DNA of 64,000 nucleotides from Multifurca ochricompacta. Lineage: Eukaryota; Basidiomycota; Agaricomycetes; Russulales; Russulaceae. Positions 1 through 13,295 of the stretch are shown here, in pieces. The position numbers and the translations under genes were made by a program. The stretch's first letter is position 1, and the number at the start of each line of letters is the position of its first letter. The notes under the pieces are model-generated. The model was not told where the DNA came from. It saw only the letters and a program-made list of their open reading frames with translations, and ran no database searches. The DNA lies in assembly GCA_022496185.1 (NCBI GenBank), contig WTXG01000003.1:558001-622000 (forward strand). Reading direction: 5' to 3'.

Positions 1-3000
1 ACCGGCACCCTCATCTGTTCGCCCCGCCAATCGCACCTTACAAGGGAAGAAAACGCCCACTCAATTCGATGCCCCCGAGTTTACTTCACAGCCTCTTCCA
101 CCCGCTCCCACTCTCCTCACCCCCCAATCAGCTGGCACATGGTCGGGATATGGTCTACCTCCAGATCCTAGGGCAGGGATCAATAATGTCAAGAGTCCCA
201 ATCGTTCCCAATCCCCTCTTCCCTCGGTTCCTCATCGAACCTCCACCCGGTCCCCAGTTCCAGCAGTCACACATGTGCGGAGTCTCTCCGCGTCGGGCAA
301 TCAGGCCAGCCTTACCCCTACTAAATCTGCTCAACGTCAACCCGGTCCCAGTCATCCGTATGCTCAAGGCCTTCAGCCCTTGTCACAGGCCGTCAATGTG
401 CTCTCGCCTATAGCAGAGTCATTCCCACAACAGCAAACACCTGTTCAAGCCAATGCCCCATCCGCCTCCCCCTCTCCACCAATTTCATTCGCAGTGGGGC
501 GTGGGCCTTTTGCTAATGCCTCTGCCTCTTCCTTCAATGCTACTCCTTCCCTTGTTGACCTCCGACGTAAATTGGTCAAGTTCATGCTCGCGGACGAAGG
601 GCATTCCGCTACGATCAACGTAGAGGACTGCGTGGGAGGCGTGGAAGTCCTCGAGAAGGTACTTAAGAAATTCGGGAAGCTAGGTACCAAGAATACGGAG
701 GAAGGGTCGGATCGCGTCGGTACGAGTGATGGCGGCCTCTCAGTCGACGGGTGGTGCGTGTATCTCGATTGGGGGAATGAGGCGTCCCCAGGTGCGCACC
801 TCAGGACCTTACGTGTCTTCTTCTCTGAGCTTGTTTAGGTCGCCCACTCACCGAGGCACAGCTCCTTTCAGTCTGTCACGCACCACCGAATGATCCCGCC
901 CGTGAGCGCGGCTTGACTCTACGGCGCGTCACCAAATCCAGGCGGCCCAGAGCTGTGGGTTACGTTGCATCTTCCCAAGGCCAGGCTGCTAGTCCAACAG
1001 GCTTCCTGTTCCCATCCAAATCCCCTAATCATGATGATGATGTTGTCTCATCTACAAATAATGTAGGGACGACCCCCAAGAGGATGAAACGCGCCAGCAC
1101 AGTCAGTGTACTCAGTGGCCTAGGGGTGGAAGATCCAGAAAGAGCCCTTGAATCCCCCTCATCTCCTACTCAACCAGACAATGACGGGAGAGGACCAGCC
1201 AGCTTCCTCAAAGGTCCATCTAAACTACGCAACTTCTTCGGTCAGCGACCACCTAGCGAGCTCATCACAACCCATCTACCGGAGTACTTCCCTTTCACGG
1301 AGAAGAAAGTCCTTGAGCGCACTGCACGACATAGCATGTTCAGGGCGGGAGCCAGCTATGGTCGGCGTGATAGTACGATTTCCTTCAACCCGCCCCCCTC
1401 TTCACGTTTCAGCGTTAGCACCGTCGGCTCGCGCAAGCCGTCATCACATCGCGGCTCCGTCTACTCCCTTGCACCACCAATTCCCGACAAGCCAAGTCAA
1501 TACACAGAGTCCAGCAGTGGTAACTCGACTGAGGACCCACCGAGAGTGTCTCTGTCTACTGATGACGGCAGCTCACTCTCCCTGGAAAGTGAAGATGAGG
1601 AGATTGCGCCCAATTCCCAGAACTGGACTTCATCTGCCCACCTCTTGCCCCCTGTCAACTTCTCTCTGGAATCCTTCTCAGAGTCAATGGGCAACCTAAC
1701 AGCAAGACCATTGGGTCGACGTCTGTCATCGAGCTCATCAACAAAGCGGATGAGCTACATCACAGAGCTTAGAAGTAAGCGAGACGTTTCTGACAGCGCA
1801 AGTTTCATTACCGTAGATGAGATTACGGCGGAAGTCGAAAGTCGGCGAGAAAATGGTGACGTGGATAGCGGTTGGACAGCTATTAATGCGGAGGGTGACG
1901 AGGAACACACACCCTCTGCACCCGTCGATGTCCCTGTTGAGAGTGTTGGGGAGGACGGCGACGACGAAATTGATCTTGAAGGGGATATGTCTGACGCCAC
2001 AGACGAAGATGACGAAGATGAGACCGGACGCTCCATCGCGTCAGGAGGTGAGGCACCGGTGATCTTTCAATACTTTTGGTTTATATTGAAAGCCACACCT
2101 AGGCATAAAGTGGATCAAAGGTGCCCTGATCGGCGCAGGGTCGTTTGGCAAGGTTTATCTTGGCATGGACGCCACGAACGGCTTACTCATGGCAGTGAAA
2201 CAAGTTGAGGTTCCTACCACGGCGTCTGATGAGCGAAAGAAGTCGATGATTGATGCCCTGGAGCGAGAGATTGAATTGCTCAAAGACTTACAGCATGTCA
2301 ATATTGTCCAATACCTCTGTGCGTCCTGTAGCCCCTTTGTTGACTTGAAATGCTCTTTACCTTTCTAATGAGCGTTCCGCCGATAGACTCATCCTCTGAT
2401 GAGGAATACTTCAACATATTTTTGGAATACGTTCCAGGCGGTTCTGTTGCCGCATTACTACGAAATTATGGCGCCTTTGAAGAGCCTCTTGTCCGCAACT
2501 TCGTTCGCCAGATTTTAGAGGGCTTGGATTATGTCCACGAACGAGGCATCGTCCATCGCGATATTAAAGGCGCGAACGTTTTGGTGGACAACAAGGGTGG
2601 CATTAAAATTTCCGACTTTGGTATCTCGAAAAAATTGGAAGATAGTGAGTCCCATGATCATTTGTCATCAGCCTGGGTTAAAACTCAAGAACGTTTTATG
2701 GAGACCTTATGCCAGGGAATCGCTTACATCGTCCTTCGCTGCAGGGCTCCGTCTATTGGATGGCTCCTGAAGTAGTCAAACAGGTCGCATATACGAAGAA
2801 GGTTGATATATGGGGTGTCGGGTGCTTGATTGTCGAGATGCTCACAGGAGAGCACCCCTGGGCTCAGCTCAATCCAATGCAGGCCATTTTCAAGGTACCG
2901 TGCATCGATGACCTCACCACTTCCAACTAGTAGCTGACATCGAATATAGATCGGCTCTTTAGTGCGAAGCCCCCGATCCCCTCTGACATCTCAGCTGACG

Positions 3001-3137
3001 CCCAGAATTTTCTGGACCTTTGCTTTGAGCTGGACCACGAAATTCGGCCACCTGCAGGAGACCTCTTAGGCCATGCTTGGGTGAAGAAAAAGCCCAGCAC
3101 GAAAGGGCAAAAGTCCAAGGATACTTCGTCGTCATAA
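1..3137 (+). CDS. STE11-type MAP kinase kinase kinase (5' end outside window)
   Basis: Serine/threonine kinase at the top of a MAP-kinase cascade (mating, filamentation or osmotic signalling in fungi). The first ~850 bases encode a Ser/Pro-rich stretch and a Ras-binding-like segment (around 560-800, [16 protein letters not shown] then [10 protein letters not shown]), the arrangement of STE11 proteins; any SAM domain would lie left of the window. A long Ser-rich and acidic linker follows (920-2050). The kinase domain runs ~2100-3090: glycine loop GAGSFGKVY, catalytic loop [13 protein letters not shown], and APE in WMAPEVV, so it looks active. Introns interrupt the linker/kinase border, the N-lobe, the activation loop (between LED and [11 protein letters not shown]) and the C-lobe. 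The stop is TAA after a Ser run. BCK1-type MAPKKKs are the alternative; the Ras-binding segment favours STE11. Confidence 0.87.
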
Positions 3138-3294
3138 ACGAACTAGGGTCGCGTTTACTCTGTTCTGTTGCTGCTACATTATCGGCGTTTTCTCACATTA
3201 TTCAGACTGACACATTGTTGTACTAAATATCTATTCATCTTGACTAGTACAGGAATTTATTAGCCACTAGACATCGCAATCTGCTGCTATATGG

Positions 3295-5610
3295 TCATTC
3301 ATCCCTATCATGCCGTTTTCTTTTGATACCACTTTCCGCTCTCGTGGCTGGTCCCCAGTTTGGAGTCGGATTTTGTTGGTAGCGTACGAGCTTAACTTTG
3401 GAGGACTGAGTCACCGTCAGAGGATGTGAAGTAAAATTAGCCTCATCTCTGTGGTGAACAGATGAGTGATGTATCTCGTTGAAGTCCTCAGGGTTTATAC
3501 TATACCTTGGCTCCTTCTGTAGCAGAACACGCGTGGGGGAATTGGGTGGAATCTTTTCCATTTTCACGGGGTGTACCTTAATCCAGGATCGATACACGTC
3601 ATGAAGATCCCGTCTTGGCGCCGTAGTCTTCAATGAGCCAGGTGCTGCATGTGACCGGGACACCTGATGTCCGGCATGGAGGAGTGCGGAACTTAAAATC
3701 AAACCATAAGCTTAACGGAGGGCTGTGTATCCATCCCATTAATACACTGACGCCACTTCATCCAAAGAGGGACATGTGCAGCGAAAGAAACTCGCCACCC
3801 TTGAAGGCGTAAAGTAGAACGGTGTGCTGAGCTCCTAGTCTCGATAAGCTATGGGATACGCGTGATGCGAAACGTCATAGCATCCTACCTCTTTTGCGAC
3901 AGTAAGCATACCCTTCATGCGAGTAGATGTCCCGTATTTGTCTTCATTACTTTCTAGATGGTCCAAGATTCGGCTTACGAACTGCGGGTCGTGTATTTGT
4001 CCATTCCACATCGGCCCCGCGAGGTGCAGCGAAGACCCGCACTCAGGGCACTTTTCAGACACTGGGGGGCCGACGTGCGTTTTGAATAAAACGGTGGCAT
4101 TTCCACTACGCTCATTGACTCTTTCTGTCATTTTACCTAGGGGCTGGTCATAAAAGGACTGACAACCTGAACAAACGTAATAGATGGATGTTTTGCTGCA
4201 GGTATGTATGAGGTAGCATCCAATACAGGGACTGTCGACGAACCTGGCAACTTTCTTGACTTCAACAGGCGAAGTCTGCACTCTCACAAATAACCGAACA
4301 TAAAAATCAATTGAAAGAGACAAGAGTGGTTGAATATATCGACCGTAACGCGCGGCAGAGGCGGAGACGGCGTGAAGGACCAGCCGGAGAGCCTAGAATT
4401 GATTTAAGTTCTCTTACAATTAGGGTCCTATAGCCCAGCTTACCGCTTCATGAGAGTATTCAACCTTTGCTGAAACACCGCCATAATTGGAATAACTAGT
4501 GAGTCTCTCAATACCAATATGGCCTCATACTTGTGGGTTGGAACCCACCACTTCTCTGGGTAATTGTTGGTGGCAAGAACAGAGAGATCGGTGCATGTCA
4601 CACATAGAAGACCTAGGACGCTCAAGTAAACTCGAGGAGTCCATTGGTCTTAGAGGCAAAACTGCGTACCTCCGTCTGCGATGCATTGAACAGCTGCGTC
4701 AAGGAAAGGAGCAGCGGTTCCATACGGATCCAGGTCAACGACGTCGACACGGTTGCGCTCCGAGGAATGGGAATACATTAATGCGCTGGACGACATATGG
4801 ATCAATGCCATCAGGATGTTTTCAAGCGCTTCTCACCGGGCATCGCCTTCGTTTATCCTGACCTTTCCTTGGCTTCCGGTTGCCATTGCGTGCTGCCCTA
4901 TCCCTTCTGTGACAGTGCCATTCAAACCGTTTAATTCTACATTCCGCGCCATTGCCGCCGTGGCTGAAGGGGATAGATCATTCGCTATCACGTATCTTGA
5001 GGGATCGGGGTGAGGACGAGGATAAGTGGGAACGACTGGCCGACCTAACGAGAGGTATTTCTTTGGCATAGCGAATAGAGCGCAGCCCAGTCGCAGACAA
5101 AGCTTCCAGTATCACAAATTTGTGGGGTCGATACTGCCAGCGAGGCGGTTAAGAAAGCACAGCGATGAGTGTACAGATCAATACCTCCGCCTCGTGTGCT
5201 CGAGTAGTAGGTTCTAACGCGGCATCAATGACATCTTTAGCTTTGGCGACAGTAGCTATTTGCACTGATGCACTAACATCCATAAGAGTGCTGCAGATGA
5301 GACTGACGCGGGGCGCTCACCTCTCCTGTGCGGTGCCTTCATGAACCTTGGGTCGTTTCTTATCTGGAACATGTGGTTCTTCTGTTTTCTTGGGTTTCTT
5401 CTCCCGCGCCTGTCTCCATCGCTCTTCCCTTGTTCTGTTCAACTCCTCACCCCAGACCCGGATGGTAGCCACGCTCAGATCTCTATTGAACTCCTGGATT
5501 GGATTAAGAAAAGCCTCGTTATGGGATGGTAGTAATATGTGAGAGGTGTTCTCGGTGTGGAGAGTATAACCGTCTGGGACCGTAAGACAGCTTGACGAAA
5601 GTGTGGCCAT
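3295..5610 (-). CDS. TRM1: tRNA (guanine26-N2)-dimethyltransferase Trm1
   Basis: SAM-dependent enzyme that makes N2,N2-dimethylguanosine at position 26 of tRNAs in nucleus and mitochondria. The first exon (5320-5610) starts with ATG and carries the family signature [13 protein letters not shown]. The next exons contain [16 protein letters not shown] (SAM-binding), [20 protein letters not shown], and [13 protein letters not shown], the DPPY-like catalytic strip of this family. The zinc-binding block lies at 4000-4250 ([11 protein letters not shown] ... [15 protein letters not shown]). The last exon (3295-3702) has the C-terminal [14 protein letters not shown] and the lysine-rich tail. At least five short introns are needed. 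Full length for the family. It ends 158 bp from the convergent MAPKKK stop. Confidence 0.9.
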
Positions 5611-5815
5611 ATTGCTTATGCACCTCTCTGTCGCTTTACGAACGATACGACGAAATACGTTAATGCCCGCCAGCCCTTGTTTTCAGTGCAATGGTAGTGG
5701 TGGTGGTAATAAGTAAAGAGAAAAGAGAGCCTACTGTTATTTAACATTACGTAATACAACTAGCAATATCGATCGTCCAAAGGTCCTATTACTATGTACT
5801 GTACCCTAACCCTAA

Positions 5816-8800
5816 TTAGTATGCAAAGTCCTCTGCTACAAGCTCAATCGATCCACTCTTATCTCCCCGTTTAATACGCGAGGGATCTATCTGAGCTGCA
5901 ACTACTTTCCGGACAACCGCGTTCAAAGTGGTGGGCCCACAGCCTACATAGAATCACTCTAAGTGAGCCGTGAAATGACACCAAACTAAATCAACTCACA
6001 TGCAACGACTATACGGCCCCCAGCCCTACCCACCTCATCCTGCAAAATCAAATCGAGTTTCGGCCGTCCAGGCCTCGCAAACTCGGCCATAATGCTGATG
6101 TCCCGCATCTCCTTGTCACCCAATTCGAGTTTCAACTCCCCGGACACTTCGCGAATCAGAGCCTGCATGCTGGATGCCTGGGAAATAGCGGAAGAGGTCG
6201 ACCTTCGCTTCCAGTCCTGAAGTCCTTCCTTAGATCGATCTCCGTAGCCCGACGTGTCCCATATTTTGATAGGAGAAGGCGCTTGTGGGGTGGGAGGAGC
6301 ATCAGACAGTATAGAAACGCGCGAAGATCTGGGAGACAACTGAGGCCGCACAAAATTATCGTAACTCAGACTAGCAGCATCGTCCAGATAGCGAAAGGAT
6401 GATGGCAATACATGGCTAGTCTCGCCCAGGGGTGCTGGCGAGTTGAGCGGCTTTGTCGACCCAAAAACATGTCCTTCTTGCAGAGACCTTTTTATAATGT
6501 GGGATCCTTTCACCTTACGAGTAAGTGCTCGCCGAATTGTGCCCTCCTTCTTGAGCGCACGATTGAGAGTGGTCTCTCCTGGCATTTGGTCGTCATTGTC
6601 TCCATCGAAGTTGGTAAGATCGAGCTGATGCTCCTCGTGACCCAGTTCTCCGCTCTCGTTATACTCCCCGGTATAATAACTTAGATCCACATAGTCGCCG
6701 TCGGGGTTTTCAGCTTCAATGAAGTCATCCTGGTCAAGGTAAACGCCCGTATCTTCATATCTCGGGGAAGAGGCTACGAAGGACGAGGTATTGGGAACAG
6801 TGGGTGTCACCATGCTCCCAACATCGCCAGGTCCCAGGGTGTGAGAGAGAGAGGGATTGAAGTTCGTCACAAAAAGGTCGAGTTGTAATGACTCCGGTGG
6901 ACCAAGTGATTTACACCGCTGTAGAATGCTCGCGCACCATTGCATATGAGCTGCGCCAGGATAGGTGAGAAAAATGCTCTTTCCATAACTAATAGAGCTC
7001 ACCGAAATCGCGTAAGATCCAGATGAATCGGATCCGTCGCACAGCCGAAACCTGGTTTCTCTTTACATTACCACCAAGATAGTGGCCATCCCTCCCGGTC
7101 ATACATAGGCACAGATACTCCAGGATCGAAACTCCAAAGGACACTCCTGATCCACCGGAGATGATTACAGCAGTGGAATATAATCCCCAATTAGTCCGTG
7201 TCGGGGATCCAAACGGACCATCAATCCAAGCCCTCAATAAAACGCCTGTTGTTGGCAGCGTCAGCGTTGTTCCCACAGGGGCTTCCTGTGCAGGATGTCG
7301 GCGCCCATCGGCAACAAGTCCGACTATTGTCGTCCATAGGTCCTTGGTCCAACCATTTTTGGCACGGATGAGGAACATAATCGCTCGGCCATCATCTCCT
7401 GGTTTCTGTTCGTCACAGACAGACGCACAAGTAAATGGATGGGAAACGAATTTAGAAACGGACGGTATGCAGAGGAGAAAGTGCTGTCCTGGAGCCCAGG
7501 TGACCTGGCCGGGGGGGATAAGGCGCAATCGTACAGTGCGACCCGCCAGAACCTCCGCATGGGCATAGCCAACGGGGATAGAAAATGTGGATGGAACAGG
7601 GGGCAGAAGGGAGTGGGTGGACGACGCAAAGTGGACGCTGTGATATGGTGGAGGCTTTTGTGATCCGGAGTCTGAATGGAATGAAGGTTGAGGTAAGACC
7701 TGTGCATATCTTCCATGGTCAGGGTTAGTGTCCGGCTCGATACCTGGAGATATAGAATACATTTCCCATCCTTGTGTGCGGGTAGCAAGCTGGTTTACCG
7801 AGGCTATTTGGGGGGCGTAGACGCTGCTGCTCAGGAAACCATTAATATAAATCCAGTTTGTTGCCCGCCAAGTCCTCTCACCTCCCCATAATAGGAGAGA
7901 GAGCCAGCACCACCACCACAGAGGAGGATAATGGAGCGCTGACATCACAATAGTGGCAGGTACGAGAATGACATGGAGTGCGTAGAATATCTCGTAATGC
8001 TTGTGGCGGATGGGTCCTAATGACAGCAAAGTGAGGAGCGTGAGCAGGCCAAATGCCTGGTTTCGATGTATGGTAAGTTTCCCTGACCGATTGGGAGGAG
8101 GATGTGCGGAAATGCACACTCACAGTCCAAGCATAGATAAATCTCGGGTACTGCCACGCGTAGACATATGCAACTTTCCCTGTGCCATTACGTGTGTCAT
8201 TAGCCAATTGAACACTCCACAGTGCCACATGCAGTGCTGCCATGGCCCAGATGAGCCTGCCAGTCCAACGGTGGAGCCAGATGAGCTTGTCAAAGTGTAT
8301 ATTTGTGAGAAAAGATATAGCGAAAATTGCGAAGGGAGGGCGCTTGAGAGCGAAAAGGAGACAAAGTGGGAAGAGGGCGAAGGACATGAGACCTGCTCTA
8401 CCCCCGGAACTCCACCAGGCTTTTTGGATGGTGTATTGAGGTTTGTATGCCGTGACATCGGGCGCCGCAGAACGCCGGAAGACCCAGAATCGATTCGCAG
8501 GAGCTATGTAGTCTGGTCCCACAAAGGTGGCCGCTAGGCATGCAGTTGCCAAGGAGAAGAAGCAAAGAAGTTGAGCGTTCGAGGGCAGGGGAACTGGTTG
8601 TTTATGAGGTTGACCGGCCTTCCTGGCTCGATCCAAAGAATGTTTCTTGCGCCATGTCCGGCGACGCAAGGACCACTTGCTCCAGTGGGCACCAAAAGTT
8701 CCTGATCGCAAGTCGAATGAATGTAGCACCGTGATAGTTAGTGTGACCAGACCGATTGCAAGCCAGAAGGCGTAGGCATATCGCATGCTTGGCTGACTAA

Positions 8801-8903
8801 GAGCGTGAATCTTTAGGTAGGCCATGAACCAGTCAACGTCGTCCGCAAAGGCGGGTGTTGTTGGGTTGGGATATTGTTGCGAGGGTGAAGGTGAGACGGA
8901 CAT
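5816..8903 (-). CDS. Ferric reductase / NADPH-oxidase-like membrane flavocytochrome
   Basis: Plasma-membrane metalloreductase family that passes electrons from NADPH through FAD and two haems to extracellular Fe3+ (or Cu2+). The ATG at 8903 begins a long N-terminal part with a first membrane helix. The ferric-reductase transmembrane domain (about 8100-8500 and 7880-8060) has histidines suited to bis-haem binding: LHRWTGR, ALHVALW, FYALHVI, SALHYP. The FAD-binding motif HPFT lies near 7420 and the NAD(P) motif GGSGVSFG near 7155. A Ser-rich, low-complexity insert (6150-6850) separates the NAD-binding halves. The last exon supplies the cysteine-glycine-proline motif and ends VAEDFAY at 5816. 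At least three introns. No multicopper oxidase or permease lies beside it, so a role in iron uptake is family-based only. Confidence 0.88.
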
Positions 8904-9547
8904 TTTGCGACCAGCGGCAAGAGGTACACTGACTTGAGCACGAGATGAGATGGGGAAAAAAGAAAATGATAAAGAAACAGCCCTTGAGTTGAGAGAAGGG
9001 ACACGAGGTATTAAATATGGGTCGCAGATTCAGGACACCGTACCAGAACGGCCTCACCAGCCCGCGTGGCCTCGGATGAGACGAAGATGGTCGTGTGTAG
9101 CCAAGAGACGTGGCAAATCAAAAACAAAACACAGAATTTACCATCGGCGGCGGTGGAATACATTGCACGTGCCTGCCTACAGTTATCCGCCGCGGCGCTG
9201 TATAGCCTGAGCCTAAGCCTGAGCATTGATGATACAACCATCACACATCTAACACTATATATTGTGCATGGATATAGGATAGACAATATGCTTACGGGTT
9301 GCTTTATGGATAAGTGGCGCAAGGGGCGGGGCGCGTCTCTCTGGATATAGGTATAGGATTGTAGGAACTCACTGCCACGCTGCACCCGCACAGCAATGAC
9401 GCTCAGGCACGCTATTCTTCCTTCGATCCTTCGATCATTGTCCTGTATCCTAGAGCCTAGAGCCTAGAACTAGAACTAGAACTAGAACTAGAACTAGAGT
9501 ATAGTATAGGAGATAGGAGCGCACAGCAACACACAAACACAAATTAT
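8904..9547. other. Intergenic region: reductase promoter and permease 3' flank
   Basis: This gap of about 640 bp lies between the ferric-reductase start and the permease stop; both genes are on the minus strand. I see no conserved coding potential. The short frames here are low-complexity and carry no recognisable motif. The only clear structure is the TAGAAC tandem repeat at 9451-9498. No convincing iron-regulatory GATA cluster was identified by eye. Confidence 0.5.
9451..9498. repeat. Tandem hexamer (TAGAAC)5 preceded by two TAGAGCC copies
   Basis: Two heptamer copies TAGAGCC (9451-9464) run directly into five perfect TAGAAC copies (9465-9494) and a partial sixth. It lies in non-coding DNA 50 bp from the permease stop, and is probably a simple-sequence repeat that arose by slippage. 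Confidence 0.85.
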
Positions 9548-11993
9548 TCATCGACCTCCTTCGCTCATCTCGATACCATCATCGTCAGTAGCAATAGCTT
9601 GCCACCCAAACTCAGGCGTTCCTGTTGACTGACCGTTAAGTCGTGACAGTAGATGCGACAAGAATGCTATGGAGTAAAGAGGACAAGGTAAGTGACGCTC
9701 ATCACGACGGCACGAGTCCGCATGCTCACGGAATCTGCTTTGTAGAGGCACGGACGCCCCGTGTTGTGTGATATAATACATGGGGATACCAGCCAATACA
9801 AATCCTGGGTTCAATTCAGCATAACCTGGAAGAAGCAACGTTGTCTGCACGCACCAAGGACAGCCAGGGCTTCCAGTGGCGCAGCAATAATGGGCATGTA
9901 CAGCAGGAACAGCGCGACCTGTTCCAGTTAACTCTAGGCCAAACCAATGGCCAAACCACGTACTGCACAAAATATCAGGGGGGTAGTGATCCATGTTTTA
10001 TACGGTCTACATGCCGAACATGGTCATCGATGATCCCCGTCCTGGTGAATGGCTCTCACCTTTCTAACATAGGCTCTTTAATTCTCAAAATCACAAGGCC
10101 TAGAACCTTCGGGTTGTTAAGTTACGGGTCGAGGCACTAGCTAAGAGACGTACTGTAAGAAAATAGAATGCCCAAGATGCTACTACCGCGAAGTTGATGA
10201 GAGAACGGAAGCCACCTCCCAGAAGTATGAAAGCGATCGTGATGCCAGCTTGAAGGAGCATTGCGTTCAGCGGGGTCCGCCTGGTTGGGTGAAGCCGCCC
10301 AAATAGAGCAGGGAGATACCCTTCTCTCCCGGCAACGTAAATTAATTTCCCTGCTGTAAAAAAGGATCCTGATACTCGAGTTGGAGTGCCATAACAAGGC
10401 GCGAAAACGATCACACACCATTCAGCGCCCCAAAACACGAGAACGCGACCATGAAAGCAAAGACCGATCCCCCAATCGGCCCGAAAAGGGCACGACCGAA
10501 GTCAAGAGCAACCGTGTTACTCAGACCCACAGTATTCTTAACCGCTTAAGCTCAATGGCAAGGAAGTGCGACGTGGGAAATGTTAAGCTCTACCTTATCA
10601 AGCACCACGAAGTAGGAGATATTGGCAAGCAAAAACAACAACTGTGGACCAGATTCAGATTATCTCATAACTCTCAGAAATATCCAAACGAACCGTCACG
10701 GTGATCATGCTGAAATGTATGACTCGTGGAATGTTCTTTTCTGGCTCATGCATTTCACCACCAACGTAATTTACCTGGTCCCAGCCATCGAACGCCCAGA
10801 GACCCGAATAAAGAGCAAGGGCGTACGCAGATGGGCTCGTAGACGTCCCATCAAATACAGACGTCGTAAGTGAGGTAGTTGCCCGACCTCTTGCCAGCTG
10901 AATGAGACCGAGCAAGGTGATGGACACCTGAGAGCGGTCAAAGCTAATCAACAAGTGAATGGGTAGTGCATACCAGGGAGAGGATCTGGAATGCAGGAGG
11001 TAAGTGTCATTATGTTGAAGCTGGACAAAGGTTTTGCACCTTTACAGCTGTGAAGACAACAGCAATCCGCGTTCCTAAACTGCGGGTGATTACAGAAATA
11101 AAAGTGATTGTGGAGACAGCAGCCACAGCTGTGACCTGAATGGCCCACTGGGGAATGTCGTCCGGCGAGACGTCACTGCGAGCCGCATGCCAAAACAGCC
11201 TGTTAAGATACTCTGCAAATATGAGACTGATGACGGCATTTCCCCCTTAGGGTAGTCGATTCAGTCACTTCTTCCAGCCACAGGACATGAAATAGTACCA
11301 GGCTTTAAAGCGGATATGGCGGTCCAAGCGAACAGATAGGACACAAGCGGACCGTAGGAATAGGCTAAGTATGCTTGAGCTCCGCCATTTAACGGTATGG
11401 CGGATCCCAGCTCCGCAAAGCTGCTGGCACCAGTCCAACCCAGTAAACCGGATAATAGCCATACGATGAGGCTGGCACCGGCGCTCCCGGTATTTGCGAC
11501 TACCACTCCTGGTGATGAACTACGAAGCTATGAATGCCCTACGCTCTCAATAGGCAAGATCGACGTACAATATACCAGACCCAATCTACTTGCATGAGTT
11601 AACAGCCGAGGTGAGAGAGGAAGGAATGAGCTTGCCTGTAAGCCCACGACCAAGGCAATGCCTAATAGAGAGTAAGAGGCAATACGAGAATTGAGTGCCA
11701 GCAAGTTCCGTCCTACCATTAATTAATCCAATGCTTTTCTCTCCGGTGCTTCGAAACTCATCCGGTTCACTTAAGCTCGCGCTCAAAGGCAATAGATCCC
11801 TTTCAAAGCCAAAACTGGATGTGGAGAATGAGCGTCCTCTCGCTCTGGAGGGTGCTCCTTCAAGCAATTCGAGAGCTCCCAAGGAGTCATCAGAGTCATG
11901 GGAGGATCGTGAACGAAGAGGTGATGAATCTTGTCCAGAGAATTCTTGTGATAGTCGTGAGTTGGCGTGTGAGCCCTTGGGAGATAAACTCAT
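9548..11993 (-). CDS. Amino-acid permease, APC superfamily (LAT/MUP1-like)
   Basis: Multi-helix plasma-membrane transporter for amino acids. The ATG at 11993 opens a cytosolic Ser-rich N-tail (SPLRSRSSHDSDDSLGALE). The membrane part is recognisable exon by exon: GLLGWTGASSFAELGSAIP with GGAQAYLAY (11340-11460), WAFDGWDQVNYVGGEM (about 10750-10800), GKLIYVAGREGYLPALFG (10260-10340), then PIIAAPLEALAVLG spliced to FVLAGIPMYYITQ (about 9770-9880). The EPEKNIPR motif in the central loop is typical of LAT/MUP1-type carriers. The C-tail ends GIEMSEGGR. Roughly ten introns are needed, so exact junctions in 10450-11250 are uncertain. Substrate cannot be read from sequence; methionine or large neutral amino acids are the family guess. 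Confidence 0.83.
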
Positions 11994-12226
11994 CGAAGCA
12001 AGCTATCTGCTGCTTTTTTTTACTCACCAATCCCACTCACCGTCACCCGTCAATGAGTCAATGAGTAGGTCGGCCGGTAAATTTACCGTCGCGTCGTTGT
12101 TACCTCCCAAAAGTTGAGAGTTGAGTTGAGTTTAGAAAAGAAGAGAAAATATTTATTTATTTATTTCTTACTCTTGCGCAAGCCAAAACAAAGCACTACG
12201 CTACAAATAACAACTCGACAATCGTT

Positions 12227-13295
12227 TTAATCCTCATGAAGAGCTTGGGCCGCAATCTGATGAATGTCAATACAACGTTCTTGACATAGTTGAAGGCTCT
12301 TAATTTCTTGTTGAGCCAAGCATATGTGGAAATATCTTGTCGCTCACCTGGAAGGCTTTGGCCAGAGGCAGACACCCAGTCTGCCAAACGTTCGTCATTA
12401 CGCCTAACGCGGGCATACATGCACACAACAATATCCCAGATGCCAACTGTGTTTCTTCTTCATTAGGGTCTAACCAAACATCATCTCCCACAACGGCCTT
12501 GATAGTCGACCGTAAGGAAACACGAAAAACAACTCGTAGCAGTGGGGAGCTTACTCCTGAGCATGATATGACCAACCCTAGCATTTCTATTCCAGCTTTC
12601 GCTAAGGAGGTAGATGCAGCAACTGTGGCGGCTGCAATGCAGCTCTCAATCCCGTCGCATTCAATGACGGTTACGAATATGTCTATGACGGACTTTGGCA
12701 GCAAGTCAAGCCGCACGCTAGAAGTTAGTGCTTGTTGAATAAGATTTGCTACGGATCTGTCTTCCGCATCCTGAGGAACAGACAACGAGATGAGAGGAAA
12801 GGCATCAAGAGATTGTCAACGGTCTCACTCGGATGGGCACTCTCCGCACCAACGATGAAAACGGTGTGAATTTAACTTCAACACTTAACCTCCCGATTTC
12901 ATGGTATGAGGAGCTTTTTGACTGACGGGGACCATATCTAAGTCAGGTGAAGGTGGCTTAGAATGGCTAGTGGAGAGTGACTGCTAAAGTTACCCACACC
13001 GCACATGCAACTTTGGTATGCTCTGTCTCAATATATGCAGAACCATTGGCCTGTTTAATGAAGCCTGTCTTCAGAACTGTTTGCGTCACCTTGAATTAAC
13101 AAAGGGTGTAGGTGGGGTAGCTGTGTGCCTCGCACATATGGGTCGAATATCCTTAGCCTGTCTCTTACGACGCGCTTCTCCTGGTTTCCAGGCCTTGTAT
13201 AAGACATTCGATTCTTTGATTCCATCATCATAGACAGGTTGAAGGCTCTCGTTTGGACCATTGACGCGTCTTCTATCGAATCCGCTTTGCGCCAT
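12227..13295 (-). CDS. MTR3: Exosome complex RNase PH-like subunit Mtr3
   Basis: Non-catalytic ring subunit of the RNA exosome (nuclear and cytoplasmic 3'-5' RNA decay and processing). Hand splicing gives one continuous family protein: ATG at 13295 (MAQSGFDRRR), then DIRPI-F-LKTGFIKQANG, HTKVACAVYGPRQSKS, YHEIGRLSVEVKFTPF, DLLPKSVIDIFVTVIECDG, AAATVAASTSLAKAGIEM, and SGILLCACMPALG. It ends ALHED at 12227. Five exons with four short GT-AG introns restore the frame exactly. The RNase PH fold is evident, while the acidic catalytic residues of bacterial RNase PH are not expected in this subunit. An upstream in-frame start at 13349 exists but would leave only 15 bp to the divergent neighbour, so 13295 is preferred. 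Rrp46 is the nearest alternative. Confidence 0.85.

Noticed and set aside
5803..5815. Two telomere-like CCCTAA units
   Set aside because: Only two copies beside the ferric-reductase stop; too short to indicate a telomere or interstitial array.
9805..9825. GGTTCAATTC resembling a tRNA B-box
   Set aside because: It lies in the spliced permease gene (intron/exon region), and no A-box or cloverleaf could be formed around it.
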